A DNA stretch of 64,000 bases from JACVRW01 sp963812915 (lineage in GTDB: Bacteria; Actinomycetota; Thermoleophilia; Solirubrobacterales; Thermoleophilaceae): assembly GCA_963812915.1 (NCBI GenBank), contig CAWEXB010000003.1:310001-374000 (forward strand). The letters run 5' to 3'. The position numbers and the translations under genes are program-made. The notes below the pieces were generated by a model. That model was not told the DNA's origin. It saw only the letters and a program-made list of their open reading frames with translations, and did no database searches. Shown in pieces: positions 1 to 8,910 of this stretch. Each line of letters opens with the position of its first letter. Within the stretch, counting starts at the first letter, position 1.

Positions 1-852
1 CTCGTCCCGCTCGCGCACGGCCTCCCGCCAGCCGGCCTCCGCGGCGCGGCGCTGGAAGGCATAGCCCTCCTCGGTGTGGCGTGCGATGCCGTCGAAGAGG
101 ACCCCCAGCGACTGGGTGGCGTGGAGGCCCTGGGCGTACAGCGCCTGGTTCACCAGCAGCTTCATCATCACGAGCTGGTTGACGGGAGTCAGCGCGATGC
201 GGGCGAGGAGCTCCTCGAAGCGTACGTCGAGCTCGGCGGCCGGCGGCGCCTCGATGGCGAGCCCCCAGTCGAGGGCGGTGCGGCCGTCGATCAGGTCGCC
301 CGTGAAGAGCAGCCGCTTGGCGCGCTGCTCGCCGATGCGGGAGGCCCACAGCGCGGAGGTGGGGACCCCCCAGACGCGCGCCGGCGGGTAGCCGATGCGG
401 GCGTCGTCGGCGATGACGATCAGGTCTGAGCACAGCGCCATGTCGGTCCCGCCGGCGACGCAGAAGCCATGCACCTTGCAGACGACCGGCTTGTCCGAGT
501 GAAAGAGGCTCATGAAGCCGCGCAGGTTGCGGCTCATCATCTGCCAGTCGACCACCGGGTCCCACGTTCCGGACGGGTCGTGGTTGCGGGCGATGGTCGC
601 CGGGTCGATCGGCGATCCCGGCTCGCCGTCAACCGCGACGCCCTCGGCCGACTCCACCATGTCGTAGCCACCGCAGAAGCCCTTGCCGTTGCCGGCCAGC
701 GCGATCACGTGCACGGCGGGCTCGAGGTTCGCCTGCTCGACGCACGCGGCGAGCTCGCCCGGCATCTCGAGCGTGATGCCGTTGCCGCGCTCGGGCCGGT
801 CGAGCGTGATGCGAGCGATGCGGCCGTCGACCTCGTAGGCGATCGTGTTCAT
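1..852 (-). CDS. Enoyl-CoA hydratase/isomerase (crotonase) family protein, 3'-truncated by window edge
   Basis: A crotonase-fold enzyme expected to hydrate or isomerise acyl-CoA thioesters in the cytoplasm. The ATG is at 852 and 284 codons stay open to the window edge. The N-terminal part has the crotonase strand ITLDRPERGNGIT, then the oxyanion-hole segment ALAGNGKGFCGGYD, and near residue 138 the second signature CKVHGFCVAGGTDMALCSDL. The last visible residues (AEAGWREAVRERDE) resemble the C-terminal end of the family, so probably only a few codons are missing. It starts 7 bases after the acyl-CoA dehydrogenase stop and is almost certainly its operon partner under the TetR regulator. The exact acyl substrate cannot be told from sequence. 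Confidence 0.88.
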   Translation of the reverse strand, partial: MNTIAYEVDGRIARITLDRPERGNGITLEMPGELAACVEQANLEPAVHVIALAGNGKGFCGGYDMVESAEGVAVDGEPGSPIDPATIARNHDPSGTWDPVVDWQMMSRNLRGFMSLFHSDKPVVCKVHGFCVAGGTDMALCSDLIVIADDARIGYPPARVWGVPTSALWASRIGEQRAKRLLFTGDLIDGRTALDWGLAIEAPPAAELDVRFEELLARIALTPVNQLVMMKLLVNQALYAQGLHATQSLGVLFDGIARHTEEGYAFQRRAAEAGWREAVRERDE

Positions 853-859
853 TCCGCGA

Positions 860-2434
860 TCACACGGTCAGGGCCCGCGCCACGATCGCCTCGGCGTCCA
901 CGGACGCCGGCAGCGTGCCGAACACGCGTCCCCCCTCGCCCAGCCGCCCGGCGCAGAAGGCGTCGGCGACGGCGGGCGGAGCGTGCCGGACGAGCAGGCT
1001 CGCCTGGAGGGCGACCGCCAGATCCTCCACCACGCGGCGCGCCTCGAGCTCGGGATTCGTGGGCGGCGCGGCGTCGCGCAGGCGGTCCAGATGGGCGTCG
1101 AGCAATGCGCTTCCGCCCCGGCCCCGCTCGCACTCCGCCACGAACGCGGTCAGCCCCTCGGGCTCCCTCAGCGTCGCCCGCAGCACGTCGAGCGCGGCCA
1201 CGTTGCCGGAGCCCTCCCAGATCGAGTTGAGCGGGGCGTCGCGGTAGAGGAGCGGCATGCCCGACTCCTCGACATAGCCGTTGCCGCCGAGGCACTCGAG
1301 CGCCTCGCCGGCGTGCTGAGGGGCACGCTTGCAGACCCAGTACTTCATCACCGCCGTGGCAAAACGGCGGAAGGCGGCGTCATCCTCGTCGTACGCGCGC
1401 GCGATCCGCATCGCCGCGGCGGTGGCGGCCTCGGACTCGATCGCCAGGTCGGCGAGCACGTTCTGCATCAGCGGCTGCTCGACGATGAGCTTCCCGAAGG
1501 CGCCGCGGTGGCGGGCGTGGTGCACCGCCTGCGCGAGTCCCCAGCGCATCGAGGCGGCCGAGCCGATCAGGCAGTCCAGCCGGGTGTGGTTGACCATGCG
1601 GATGATCGTGCGGACGCCCCGCCCCTCCTCGCCGACGAGTCGCCCGCGCACCCCGTGGAGCTCCACCTCGCTCGAGGGCAACGAGCGCGTTCCGAGCTTG
1701 TCTTTCAGGCGCTGGATGCGGAAGCCGGGGTCACTCGACTCGAACAGGAGGCAGGAGAGCCCGGCCGGCGCCTGCGCGAGCGTCAGGAAGACGTCGCACG
1801 GCGGGTACGAGCAGAACCACTTGTGGCCGGTGAGCTCGTAGGTGCCGTCGCCCGCCGGCTCCGCGCGGGTGGTGTTCGCGCGCACGTCGGAGCCGCCCTG
1901 CTTTTCGGTCATGGCCATGCCGGCGAGCGCGCCTTCCTCGTAGCTCGGCCTCGTCAGCCGCGGCTCCCACTCGGCCGCCAGCTCCTCGTTGACGCGCAGG
2001 GCCGGTATCGCCGAGTAGGTCATCGAGACCGGGCACATCACTCCGGCATTCACCTGACTCCAGAGGAACATCAGGCCGGCCCGCACCACGTGGGCGCCCG
2101 GCCGCGGGTCCCGCCAGGGCAGTGAGTGGATCTCGCGCTCGATCGCCTGCCGCAGGCACCAGTGCCAGGAGGGGTCGAGCTCGACGCGGTCGATCCGGTT
2201 GCCGTAGCGGTCGTGGGTGTGGAGGATCGGCTCGTTGCGCTCTGCTCGCCGCGAGTGCTCGAGCGCCGCCGGCGTGCCGGCCAGCTCGCCGGCGTCGCGC
2301 AGGCGGTCGACCCCCCAGGCGCCGCCCTCGCGGTCGAGCGCCTCGCCGAGCGCGGCGTCGGCCTCGAACACGTTGTATGGGACCAGCGGCGGCGGCTGGT
2401 TCAGGACGTCATGCGTGGACGCTGTCTCGAGCAT
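860..2434 (-). CDS. AidB-type acyl-CoA dehydrogenase
   Basis: FAD-dependent acyl-CoA dehydrogenase of the AidB/isovaleryl-CoA-like branch, 524 residues. The flavin-binding segment MAMTEKQGGSDVRANTT and the C-terminal block LGGNGYVEESGMPLLYRD followed by NSIWEGSGN are hallmarks of AidB relatives. The reading frame is open far upstream to about 3076, but that part runs antisense-like through the TetR gene; the ATG at 2434 (MLETASTHDV) is the natural start and overlaps the tetR stop by 26 bases. Role: alpha,beta-dehydrogenation of an acyl-CoA feeding the hydratase downstream. AidB proteins are also linked to alkylation resistance, but nothing here shows that role; a fatty-acid or branched-acid catabolic operon is the simpler reading. 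Confidence 0.9.
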   Translation of the reverse strand: MLETASTHDVLNQPPPLVPYNVFEADAALGEALDREGGAWGVDRLRDAGELAGTPAALEHSRRAERNEPILHTHDRYGNRIDRVELDPSWHWCLRQAIEREIHSLPWRDPRPGAHVVRAGLMFLWSQVNAGVMCPVSMTYSAIPALRVNEELAAEWEPRLTRPSYEEGALAGMAMTEKQGGSDVRANTTRAEPAGDGTYELTGHKWFCSYPPCDVFLTLAQAPAGLSCLLFESSDPGFRIQRLKDKLGTRSLPSSEVELHGVRGRLVGEEGRGVRTIIRMVNHTRLDCLIGSAASMRWGLAQAVHHARHRGAFGKLIVEQPLMQNVLADLAIESEAATAAAMRIARAYDEDDAAFRRFATAVMKYWVCKRAPQHAGEALECLGGNGYVEESGMPLLYRDAPLNSIWEGSGNVAALDVLRATLREPEGLTAFVAECERGRGGSALLDAHLDRLRDAAPPTNPELEARRVVEDLAVALQASLLVRHAPPAVADAFCAGRLGEGGRVFGTLPASVDAEAIVARALTV

Positions 2435-3032
2435 GTGGGAGTGCCTCCTGGCAGAACTGTACGAGCGTGGCGACGAGCGCCTCCTTCGAACCCCTCGCGT
2501 GCGCGGCGAGGGGCCCGACGAGCGCCTCGCCGAGGCCGCCGACCAGCGCGGCGGCGACCGTCCGGGTGTCGTGCGGCCGCAGCTCGCCGGCCGCGACCCC
2601 GTCGTCGAGCACGCGCGCGAAGGCGTCGCGGTAGCCCACGCGCAGGCGCAGCCGCTCCGACTCGACGGCCGGATCGACCGGCTCGGCGATCTGCGCGTAG
2701 GCCAGCACCGGCCCGGCGAGCGCCCGGCGGCAGAACGCCTCGACCGCGGCCGCGATTCGCTCGGCGGCGGGCCGGCCGTCCGCGGCCGAGACCTCGATGA
2801 CCACGTCGAGCTCGGGCTCGGCGGCGCGCCGGAACACCTCGGCGAAGAGCTCGCCCTTCGAGGGGAAGTGACGGTAGACCGTTCCGACGGCCACGCCGGC
2901 CCGCCGCGCCACCACATGCACGCCGGCCGACGCGTAACCGCCGGCGCCCACCTGGGCGAGTGCGGCACCGACGATCGCCTCACGCGTGGCGGCCTTGCGC
3001 GCCTCGGTCCGCTCCGTCGGTCGATAGGGCAT
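2409..3032 (-). CDS. TetR-family transcriptional regulator
   Basis: A 207-residue one-component regulator. Residues about 18-65 form the TetR helix-turn-helix, with VARRAGVAVGTVYRHFPSKG as recognition helix and the conserved YRHFPSKGEL turn; the remainder is the variable ligand-binding core. It is the first gene of a minus-strand operon with an acyl-CoA dehydrogenase and a crotonase, so an acyl-CoA or fatty-acid ligand is likely. A palindrome just upstream (3049-3064) is the probable operator and would control both this operon and, possibly, the divergent phosphatase gene. The start is the ATG at 3032. Confidence 0.92.
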   Translation of the reverse strand: MPYRPTERTEARKAATREAIVGAALAQVGAGGYASAGVHVVARRAGVAVGTVYRHFPSKGELFAEVFRRAAEPELDVVIEVSAADGRPAAERIAAAVEAFCRRALAGPVLAYAQIAEPVDPAVESERLRLRVGYRDAFARVLDDGVAAGELRPHDTRTVAAALVGGLGEALVGPLAAHARGSKEALVATLVQFCQEALPHARDSVHA

Positions 3033-3048
3033 CGGTCTCGGGTAAGAA

Positions 3049-3064
3049 GTGAATCATGGTTCAC
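3049..3064. promoter_or_regulatory. Palindromic operator, probably for the adjacent TetR regulator
   Basis: GTGAATCATGGTTCAC is an inverted repeat with 7 of 8 positions matching between the half-sites. It lies 16 bases upstream of the tetR start and 45 bases upstream of the divergent phosphatase start. Its size and TGAA/TTCA arms are typical of TetR operators near acyl-CoA operons, so autoregulation is inferred. Confidence 0.6.
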
Positions 3065-3091
3065 GTCTTGGCGCAAGCGGCCGGCATCGGG

Positions 3092-3097
3092 TAGCGT
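3092..3097 (+). promoter_or_regulatory. Putative -10 box (TAGCGT) for the PhoD gene
   Basis: TAGCGT ends 12 bases before the TTG start at 3110. No Shine-Dalgarno sequence is evident between them, which fits a leaderless or nearly leaderless transcript as seen for other first genes in this window. Confidence 0.35.
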
Positions 3098-3109
3098 GCC
3101 GCCGGCGCC

Positions 3110-4705
3110 TTGACCCGGTCCCCCGTCCTGCTCGCAGCCCTCGCGCTCGTTCTGCTCGCCGCGCCCGCGGCGGCGGCAAACGGCGGCAGCGCCAGGTTCA
3201 GCCTCGGTGTGACCGCCGGCGACGTGACCCCGACCTCCGCCATCCTCTGGGGCCGGGCGAATCGCCCGACCGCCGTGGTGCTCGAGATCGCCCGCGACCG
3301 GCCGCTGCGCCGGGGCCTCAGGCGATTCGCGCTCGCCGCGCGGCGTTCGAGCGACAACACCGTCCAGCGGAGGGTTGGCGGCCTACGGCCCGCCACGCGC
3401 TACTGGTACCGCTTTCGCAAGGGCCGCGGGCGAAGCGAGCTGGGCACGTTCGTGACCGCGCCCCGGCCGAACCAGAACGCGACGGTCGAGTTCGCCTGGA
3501 CGGGTGACACGGACTTCAATGCGGCGCCGGGCGAGACGAGGCCCTTCTGGAACGGCGGTGGCGTCTTCAGGCGGATGAGGGCCGAGCGGAACGAATTCAA
3601 CATCCATGTCGGCGACACCATGTACTCGGACAGCGAGATCCCCGGGCGCCTTCGGCCGCTCGCCCTGACAGTCCCGGCAAAGTGGGCCAAGTACAGGACA
3701 AACCTCGCGAACGCGCCGCTGCGGCGGCTGCGCGGTTCCACCGGTTTCTACTCGCACTGGGACGACCACGAGTTCATCAACGACTTCGCGCCGCCCGAGA
3801 ACACCTTCTCGAGCTTCGACGTCGAGACGAACATCAACGGCCGCCTCCTGTATCGGCGCGGCGTGCGGGCCTTCCGCGACTACGCTCCCGTGGCTTACTC
3901 GCGCCGCACCGGCCTCTACCGGACGATGCGCTGGGGACGCAACCTCGAGCTCTTCTTCCTCGACGAGCGCTCGTTTCGCAGTGCCAAGGCCGACGAGGGT
4001 GGGGTGTGCGACAACCCACTGACCGGTGAGCCCGACCTCGCGCCGACCGGGCCGCAGAGCGTCCGCAATGCATTCGCTTTCGTGGTTCCATCGCTGGCGC
4101 AGCCCGTGGCTCAGGCCTGCCTCGACGCGATCCGAAGCCCGGACCGCACCTACCTCGGCCGGCGACAGCTGAGGCGCTTCCTCCGCGACGTCAAGCGCTC
4201 GAGCGCCCGCTTCAAGGTCATCATCAACGAGCTGGCGATCCAGCAGTACTACGTGCTTCCGTACGACCGCTGGGAGGGCTATGAGGCAGAGCGCCAGCGG
4301 GTGCTGCGCGAACTTCAGTCGGTCAGGAACGTGGCGTTCCTGACCACCGACGTTCACGCGACCCTCGTGAACGATGCCCGCTTCCAGACGCTCGAGCCCG
4401 GCGGACCGCGGAACAGCGGCATCCTGGACGTGACCGTCGGCTCCGCTGCGACCGAGAACTACGCGCTCGAGATCGACAGGGACGTCGGCCGGCAGGGCAC
4501 CGGCGCCCTGGTGGACACGGCCTTCTTCGAACCCCAGCCGCCCGGCGGCCTCGGGATGCGCTGCTCGATCGTCAACCAGTTCAGCTACGGGCAGGTCAGG
4601 GTCACCGCGAACCGGCTGACGATCACGCCGAAGGGGATCGACGGTCGGCCGCAGCGAAACGGCGGCCGCCCGTGTGGGCCGTTCGTGCTGCAGTTCCGGC
4701 GGTGA
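3110..4705 (+). CDS. Secreted PhoD-like alkaline phosphatase/phosphodiesterase
   Basis: A 531-residue exported metallophosphatase. The N-terminus (MTRSPVLLAALALVLLAAP then AAAANGG) is a Sec-type signal peptide without a twin-arginine pair. Residues about 30-120 form the PhoD N-terminal beta-sandwich (FSLGVTAGDVTPTSAILWGR). The catalytic domain follows with metal-site motifs WTGDTDF, NIHVGDTMYSD, YSHWDDHEF and LTTDVHATLVND. PhoD enzymes release phosphate from phosphoesters, including teichoic-acid-like polymers and phospholipids. The TTG start at 3110 places the signal peptide at the exact N-terminus. It is transcribed away from the TetR operon and its stop lies 9 bases from the convergent sugar transferase stop. 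Confidence 0.88.
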   Translation: MTRSPVLLAALALVLLAAPAAAANGGSARFSLGVTAGDVTPTSAILWGRANRPTAVVLEIARDRPLRRGLRRFALAARRSSDNTVQRRVGGLRPATRYWYRFRKGRGRSELGTFVTAPRPNQNATVEFAWTGDTDFNAAPGETRPFWNGGGVFRRMRAERNEFNIHVGDTMYSDSEIPGRLRPLALTVPAKWAKYRTNLANAPLRRLRGSTGFYSHWDDHEFINDFAPPENTFSSFDVETNINGRLLYRRGVRAFRDYAPVAYSRRTGLYRTMRWGRNLELFFLDERSFRSAKADEGGVCDNPLTGEPDLAPTGPQSVRNAFAFVVPSLAQPVAQACLDAIRSPDRTYLGRRQLRRFLRDVKRSSARFKVIINELAIQQYYVLPYDRWEGYEAERQRVLRELQSVRNVAFLTTDVHATLVNDARFQTLEPGGPRNSGILDVTVGSAATENYALEIDRDVGRQGTGALVDTAFFEPQPPGGLGMRCSIVNQFSYGQVRVTANRLTITPKGIDGRPQRNGGRPCGPFVLQFRR

Positions 4706-4714
4706 GGCGCCGAA

Positions 4715-6052
4715 TCAATACGCCCCCTTGGCTCTGAAGATGGCGGCGGCAGTGCGCAGCACGATGCGGACGTCCTTCCTGAGGCTGTAGTTCTCGACGT
4801 ACTCGCGCTCGACGGCCATGCGCTCCTGGAAGGTCAGCTCGCCGCGGCCGTGCACCTGCATCGGTCCCGTGAGACCCGGGCGCATCGCCAGCCGGAAGCG
4901 CTCGGTCTCGCTGTAGCGCTCAACCAGCCAGAGCTCCTCGGGGCGAGGACCCACGAGGCTCATGTCGCCGCGCAGGACGTTCCACAGCTGGGGGACCTCG
5001 TCGAGGCTGGTATGACGCAGGACGCGGCCCACGCGAGTGACACGCGGGTCCCGCCGGAGCTTGTACATCGGCTCCTCCAGGTCGTCGACTGAAACCACCT
5101 CCGAGACGCGCTTCTCGGCGTCGTGGCACATCGTCCGGAACTTGATGATCTTGAACGGCTCGCCGTGCCGCCCGGCACGCACCTGCTTGAAGAGCGCGGG
5201 ACCGCGGGAGTCGAGCCGGACGAGGAGAGCGATGATCACCATCAGCGGGGCGAGCAGCACGAGGCCGACCGCGGCGACCAGGATGTCGATCGCCCGCTTG
5301 AAGGCCATCGTAGAGGCCGGGGTCTGCCACGTCCCGTACTCGATGACCGGCATCTCCGCGATGTGGCTCAGCTGGACGGCGGTGCCCAGCATGGCGCGCA
5401 TCGGCGGCATGACGCTGAGCTTGACGCCCGCCTGGCGACACGCGAACACGACCCTCGCGAGGGTCGCCTCGTCGAGCTCGGGCACGGCCAAGATCACGCG
5501 CTCGATGCCGCCCTCCCGCACGAGACGTTCCAAGTCTTCCCTGTTGCTGTCCTCGAGCAGGGTCTGGGTCGAGCCCTGCCCGTTGTCCGAGCCCTCGGGG
5601 AGCGGAGCCTCGCCGAGCACGAGGTGGTGACCCGGCTCGAGCGCCAGCTTGCGACGCACCGCGTCGGCGAGCTGACCGCTGCCGAGCACGAGCGCCCGCT
5701 CGGCTGGGACCAGCCGCCGCCAAACGGCCCGGGCGGCTGAGCGCAGCACGAAGGCGCTGCCCAGCGCCGTGAGGTACATGGCCGCGGCGGCCTGGACCGT
5801 CAGCGTCACGTCCGGCAATGCCCGGATGAAGAAGAGCGAAGCCGCGACGGAGAGCGTTACCCAATGGAAGATGGCCACCGCCTCGTCGCTCGTGCGGTGC
5901 CAGATCTTCGGGTGGTCGGCGTCGTAGAGCCCCTCGAGCTTCGCCAAGAGCGCCGAGAACGGCAGGATGAGGAGCGCCCAGAGCGGGTCGGTGGTCCCCT
6001 CCACGAGAGTCATCGCGCCCACCGCGATCAGCATGCTCAGCATGTCGGCCAC
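4715..6052 (-). CDS. Polyprenyl-phosphate sugar-1-phosphate transferase (WbaP/WcaJ-type initiating enzyme)
   Basis: Initiates polysaccharide assembly by moving a hexose-1-phosphate from a nucleotide sugar to undecaprenyl/decaprenyl phosphate at the inner face of the membrane. The N-terminal half has four hydrophobic segments and a CoA_binding_3-like Rossmann domain (RALVLGSGQLADAVRRKL). The C-terminal bacterial sugar transferase domain begins at FKRAIDILVAAVGLVLLAPL, a membrane hairpin, and carries FKIIKFRTM, TSLDEVPQLWNVLRGDMSLV with GPRP, and RPGLTGPMQV. The start used is the GTG at 6052; no ATG exists upstream before an in-frame stop. This is the likely first committed step for the glycan made by this locus. 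Sugar specificity is not visible. Confidence 0.88.
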   Translation of the reverse strand: MADMLSMLIAVGAMTLVEGTTDPLWALLILPFSALLAKLEGLYDADHPKIWHRTSDEAVAIFHWVTLSVAASLFFIRALPDVTLTVQAAAAMYLTALGSAFVLRSAARAVWRRLVPAERALVLGSGQLADAVRRKLALEPGHHLVLGEAPLPEGSDNGQGSTQTLLEDSNREDLERLVREGGIERVILAVPELDEATLARVVFACRQAGVKLSVMPPMRAMLGTAVQLSHIAEMPVIEYGTWQTPASTMAFKRAIDILVAAVGLVLLAPLMVIIALLVRLDSRGPALFKQVRAGRHGEPFKIIKFRTMCHDAEKRVSEVVSVDDLEEPMYKLRRDPRVTRVGRVLRHTSLDEVPQLWNVLRGDMSLVGPRPEELWLVERYSETERFRLAMRPGLTGPMQVHGRGELTFQERMAVEREYVENYSLRKDVRIVLRTAAAIFRAKGAY

Positions 6053-6241
6053 GAACAGAAGGCGCCGCCTGACGGCGTCGTTATGCGAACCACCGGCGCC
6101 CAGCGAGCTGGCGCTGGTCCTGGGAGGGCGCTGAGCGCGCGCGCCCCTGGCCGGTCCCTACGGGCTGCACGAGAGCGCCACTGTAACCAAGCAATCCCGG
6201 GTGCGCCACCCCGTCTGCCGAGGCCCGGTCGCGCGACTCGG

Positions 6242-7352
6242 TCAGCGGGCGCCGTGCGCGTGCAGCACCTCGGCCAGGCGTGCCCGGAAGCGCTCCTCCG
6301 AGAAGCGCTGCGCGCTCCGACGCAGCTCGTCGGCGTCCCAGTTGCGCTCCGAGAGCTCGCGCACGCCGCTGCGGATCTGCGCCGGATCCTTGGGATCCGA
6401 GATGAGAACGCCGTCGCGGCCGGGACGCACGATGTCCCGCGCGCCGCCCCGGTCGGCCGCCAGGACGGGGACCCCGGCCGCGAGGGCCTCGACCATCGAG
6501 ATGCCGAAGTCCTCCTCTCCCACGTGGATGAAGCCTGCGGACCGGGCGAACAGGCGGGAGAGCCGGTCGCGCGGGAGCCATCCGAGGAGCTCCACGTTGG
6601 AGGGAAGCATCGCGCGAAGCTTCGCTTCGAGCGGACCGATGCCCACCATGGTCAGTCTCAGATCGGGCAGCTCGCGGAAGGCGGCAGCGACCTCGAGCGG
6701 GCGCTTGTAGGGCACCAGGCGGTGCACCCAGAGGAATCGCCCGGGATCACGGTCGCTGTCGCGCGCGAAGTCCTGCACGGCCACGGGCGGAGGAACCACG
6801 ACAGCGTCACGACCGTAGAACGTGGCTACGCGTTCGGCTACGGCCGAGGAGATGGCGACGTAGACGTCGGGCCGCTGCGGCGGCGCGCAGGTCCCACGCT
6901 CGCAGGCGGCCGCGCAGGGTCATCAGCGCCACACCCTTGAGGCCCCGAGCGCGTCGGCGCTCCGCCTCGGGCATCCAGACGTAGCGCATCGGCGTGTAGC
7001 AGTAGCAGACGTGGAGCGTGTCGGCGGGGGGTCTCACGCCGGCGGCGCAGGCGTGCGACGAGCTCACGACGATCTCGTAGCGGCTCAGGTCGAGCCGCTC
7101 GAAGAAGCGCGGCATGTAGGGCAAGAGCCAGCGCCATCGACCCGGATCGTGCCCCCGCTGACGGATCCCCGGGAGCCGCGCCAGACGGGACTCCCGCACG
7201 ATCGCTGCCGCGAGCCGGTCTGGCAGCAGATCGCGCGCCGCGTGGAAGGTGAGGATGTCGGGATCGCGGACGAACAGGTCGAGCATCGCGGCCACTGTCC
7301 GCTCCGAGCCGTGAAAGCCCTGAAACCAGTCGTGCACGATCGCCGAGCGCAT
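6242..7352 (-). pseudogene. GT4-family glycosyltransferase, interrupted by one frameshift
   Basis: The N-terminal half (start ATG at 7352, MRSAIVHDWFQGFHGSERTV) is the acceptor domain of a GT-B enzyme. The C-terminal half (from about 6800) has the donor-domain signatures FLWVHRLVPYKRPLEVAAAF and HVGEEDFGISMVEALAAGVP, the E-x7-E motif of GT4 retaining transferases. The two halves lie in different frames. Near 6877-6883 one extra base separates DLRAA from QRPDVYVAISS; removing it gives a continuous 369-residue enzyme of normal length. It may therefore be a functional gene with a sequence error. It ends 189 bases before the sugar transferase start. Confidence 0.75.
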
Positions 7353-7389
7353 GGCGATCGGAGCAGGCGGCGCACCTTCGAGTGCGCGC

Positions 7390-8490
7390 TCACCGAGCGT
7401 CGAGCACCTCGCCGATCACCGCGTCTGTGAGCTCGGCACTTCGGCGCCAGCTGAAGCCGGCGGCCCGCTCGAGACCCGCCGGTATCAGCCGAGCGCGAAG
7501 GGCCTCGTCGGTGACGGCCGCTGCCAGCGCGTCGGCGAGCGCCGCACGGTCCTCGGGATCCACGAGAAGTGCCGCGTCGCCGCATGTTTCGGGCAGCGCC
7601 GACCGGTCGGCCGCCACGACCGGCACGCCGCTGGCCATGGCCTCGATCACGGGGAGTCCGAAGCCCTCGTAGAGCGACGGCATCGCGAGGGCCAGGGCGC
7701 CAGAGTAGAGGCCGGGCAGATGGTGCTCGGGCACGTATCCGAGCGCCTGCATCGGGGGCGCATCGCCCGGGCGCATGTAGGCACGCCCCGACCCCGCCGC
7801 CACCAGATGGATACCGAGCTCGCGCAGTTTCCGGGCGGCGTGGGAAAGGGCGGCCACGTTCTTGCGGGCGATGCGGGTTCCGACCACCAGGACATACGGC
7901 CCCTCGAGCCCAAGCGCGCGGCGGACCGGCGTGGGGTCTGCCGAGGGAGAGAAGCGCTCGTCGACCCCGCCCGGGACGACCGACACGCGCCCCGGGTCGA
8001 GGCCGAGCCCTTCGGCGAGCTCTCTGCGCGAGAACTCGGAGGGCGTGATCACCCGCCGGGCGCGGCCGGCCAGCAGCGGAAGCAGCCGGCGCTGGTAGGA
8101 GGTGAACGTCGGCGAGTACCAGCCGGGATGCCTGAGCGGCGCGAGGTCGTGGATCACGACCACCGTGCGTCGCGATGCTGCCGGCGCCAGGTTCGCCGGG
8201 CAGTAGAGGATGCGCGCGCGGCGGGCGGCCAGCGGGAAGACGGCCTGCTCCCAGAGGTGCCCCGCGCGATGTGCGAACACCTGCTGCGGTCGCAGCACGC
8301 GGTATCGGTCGGGCCGCAGGGTCGGCAGCCGCGCGGCCATCTCGAGCGTCACACGCTCGACGCCTCCGATCTCGCGGCGCACCGCGGCGCGCGCGTCGAT
8401 GACGACGGGCGCTTCACGGCCGCTGGTGGTAGCTCCCTCACCGCGCGTCGCCCTCATCCCGTCGCGGGCGGGCGAGAGAACCTGGCTCAT
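7390..8490 (-). CDS. GT4-family glycosyltransferase (mannosyltransferase-like)
   Basis: A 366-residue GT-B glycosyltransferase. The N-terminal domain has GGVERVTLEMAARL and TVVVIHDLAPLRHP; the C-terminal domain has YVLVVGTRIARKN, the glycine-rich donor region and MPSLYEGFGLPVIEAMASG, the conserved E-x7-E. The reading frame stays open far upstream to 8892, but the upstream part belongs to the LPxTG gene in a shifted frame. The ATG at 8490 overlaps the preceding stop as ATGA, so translation is probably coupled. It is cytoplasmic and likely extends the lipid-linked glycan; GDP-mannose-like donors are common in this subgroup, but the sugar is unknown. Confidence 0.85.
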   Translation of the reverse strand: MSQVLSPARDGMRATRGEGATTSGREAPVVIDARAAVRREIGGVERVTLEMAARLPTLRPDRYRVLRPQQVFAHRAGHLWEQAVFPLAARRARILYCPANLAPAASRRTVVVIHDLAPLRHPGWYSPTFTSYQRRLLPLLAGRARRVITPSEFSRRELAEGLGLDPGRVSVVPGGVDERFSPSADPTPVRRALGLEGPYVLVVGTRIARKNVAALSHAARKLRELGIHLVAAGSGRAYMRPGDAPPMQALGYVPEHHLPGLYSGALALAMPSLYEGFGLPVIEAMASGVPVVAADRSALPETCGDAALLVDPEDRAALADALAAAVTDEALRARLIPAGLERAAGFSWRRSAELTDAVIGEVLDAR

Positions 8491-8892
8491 GTTGCTCGTC
8501 TGAGCGCCACTCCGCCGGCCAGGAGGAGGATGCCGACCAGCGCCGCCGGCGCGAGAGGCAGGCCGGTCCGGGGAAGCGTCGCCGACCCGTCGGCCGCGGG
8601 TGCGGCGCCCGTCGGAGCGGCCGGGGCGGTCGTGCCCTCGGGCGCGGCCGTCGTGCTCTCGGGGCTCTCGGTGGCGGGCGGCGGCGTGCTGGTGCCGCCC
8701 GTGTCCGGTTCGGCGCCGCCCCCCGACCCGCCCTGGGATCCGGAGTCGCCCTGGCCGCCCTCGGGCTGGGAGGGCGTTTCTTCGAACGGGTCGACGTACT
8801 GCTCGTCCCCCGCACTCTGGCCGTACGCCGAAGCTCGGCACCGCGACGGCCAGCGTCAGCGCGAGTGCAATCAGTCCCCGCTTCCCATGCAT
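8487..8892 (-). pseudogene. Small secreted LPxTG-type surface protein, frameshifted after its signal peptide
   Basis: The ATG at 8892 opens a signal peptide (MHGKRGLIALALTLAVAVPS then FG). At 8826 one extra base shifts the frame. After removing it, the protein continues YGQSAGDEQYVDPFEETPSQ, then a Gly/Pro/Ser/Thr-rich linker, and ends with LPRTG (8562-8576), the hydrophobic run LPLAPAALVGILLLAGGVAL and a basic tail RRAT. That is a complete sortase-type anchor in a 134-residue protein. The DEQYVDPF segment recalls a family I associate with Thermoleophilia. The stop overlaps the next gene start (ATGA). It may be a target or anchor for the surface glycan, which is inference. Either a sequencing error or a real frameshift is possible. 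Confidence 0.6.
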
Positions 8893-8910
8893 CCGGAGAT
8901 TCCTACCAGA

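Noticed and set aside
860..3076. A 738-residue fusion of a TetR-like region with acyl-CoA dehydrogenase
   Set aside because: The upstream 210 codons are a shifted reading of the TetR gene, which is coded in the frame starting at 3032.
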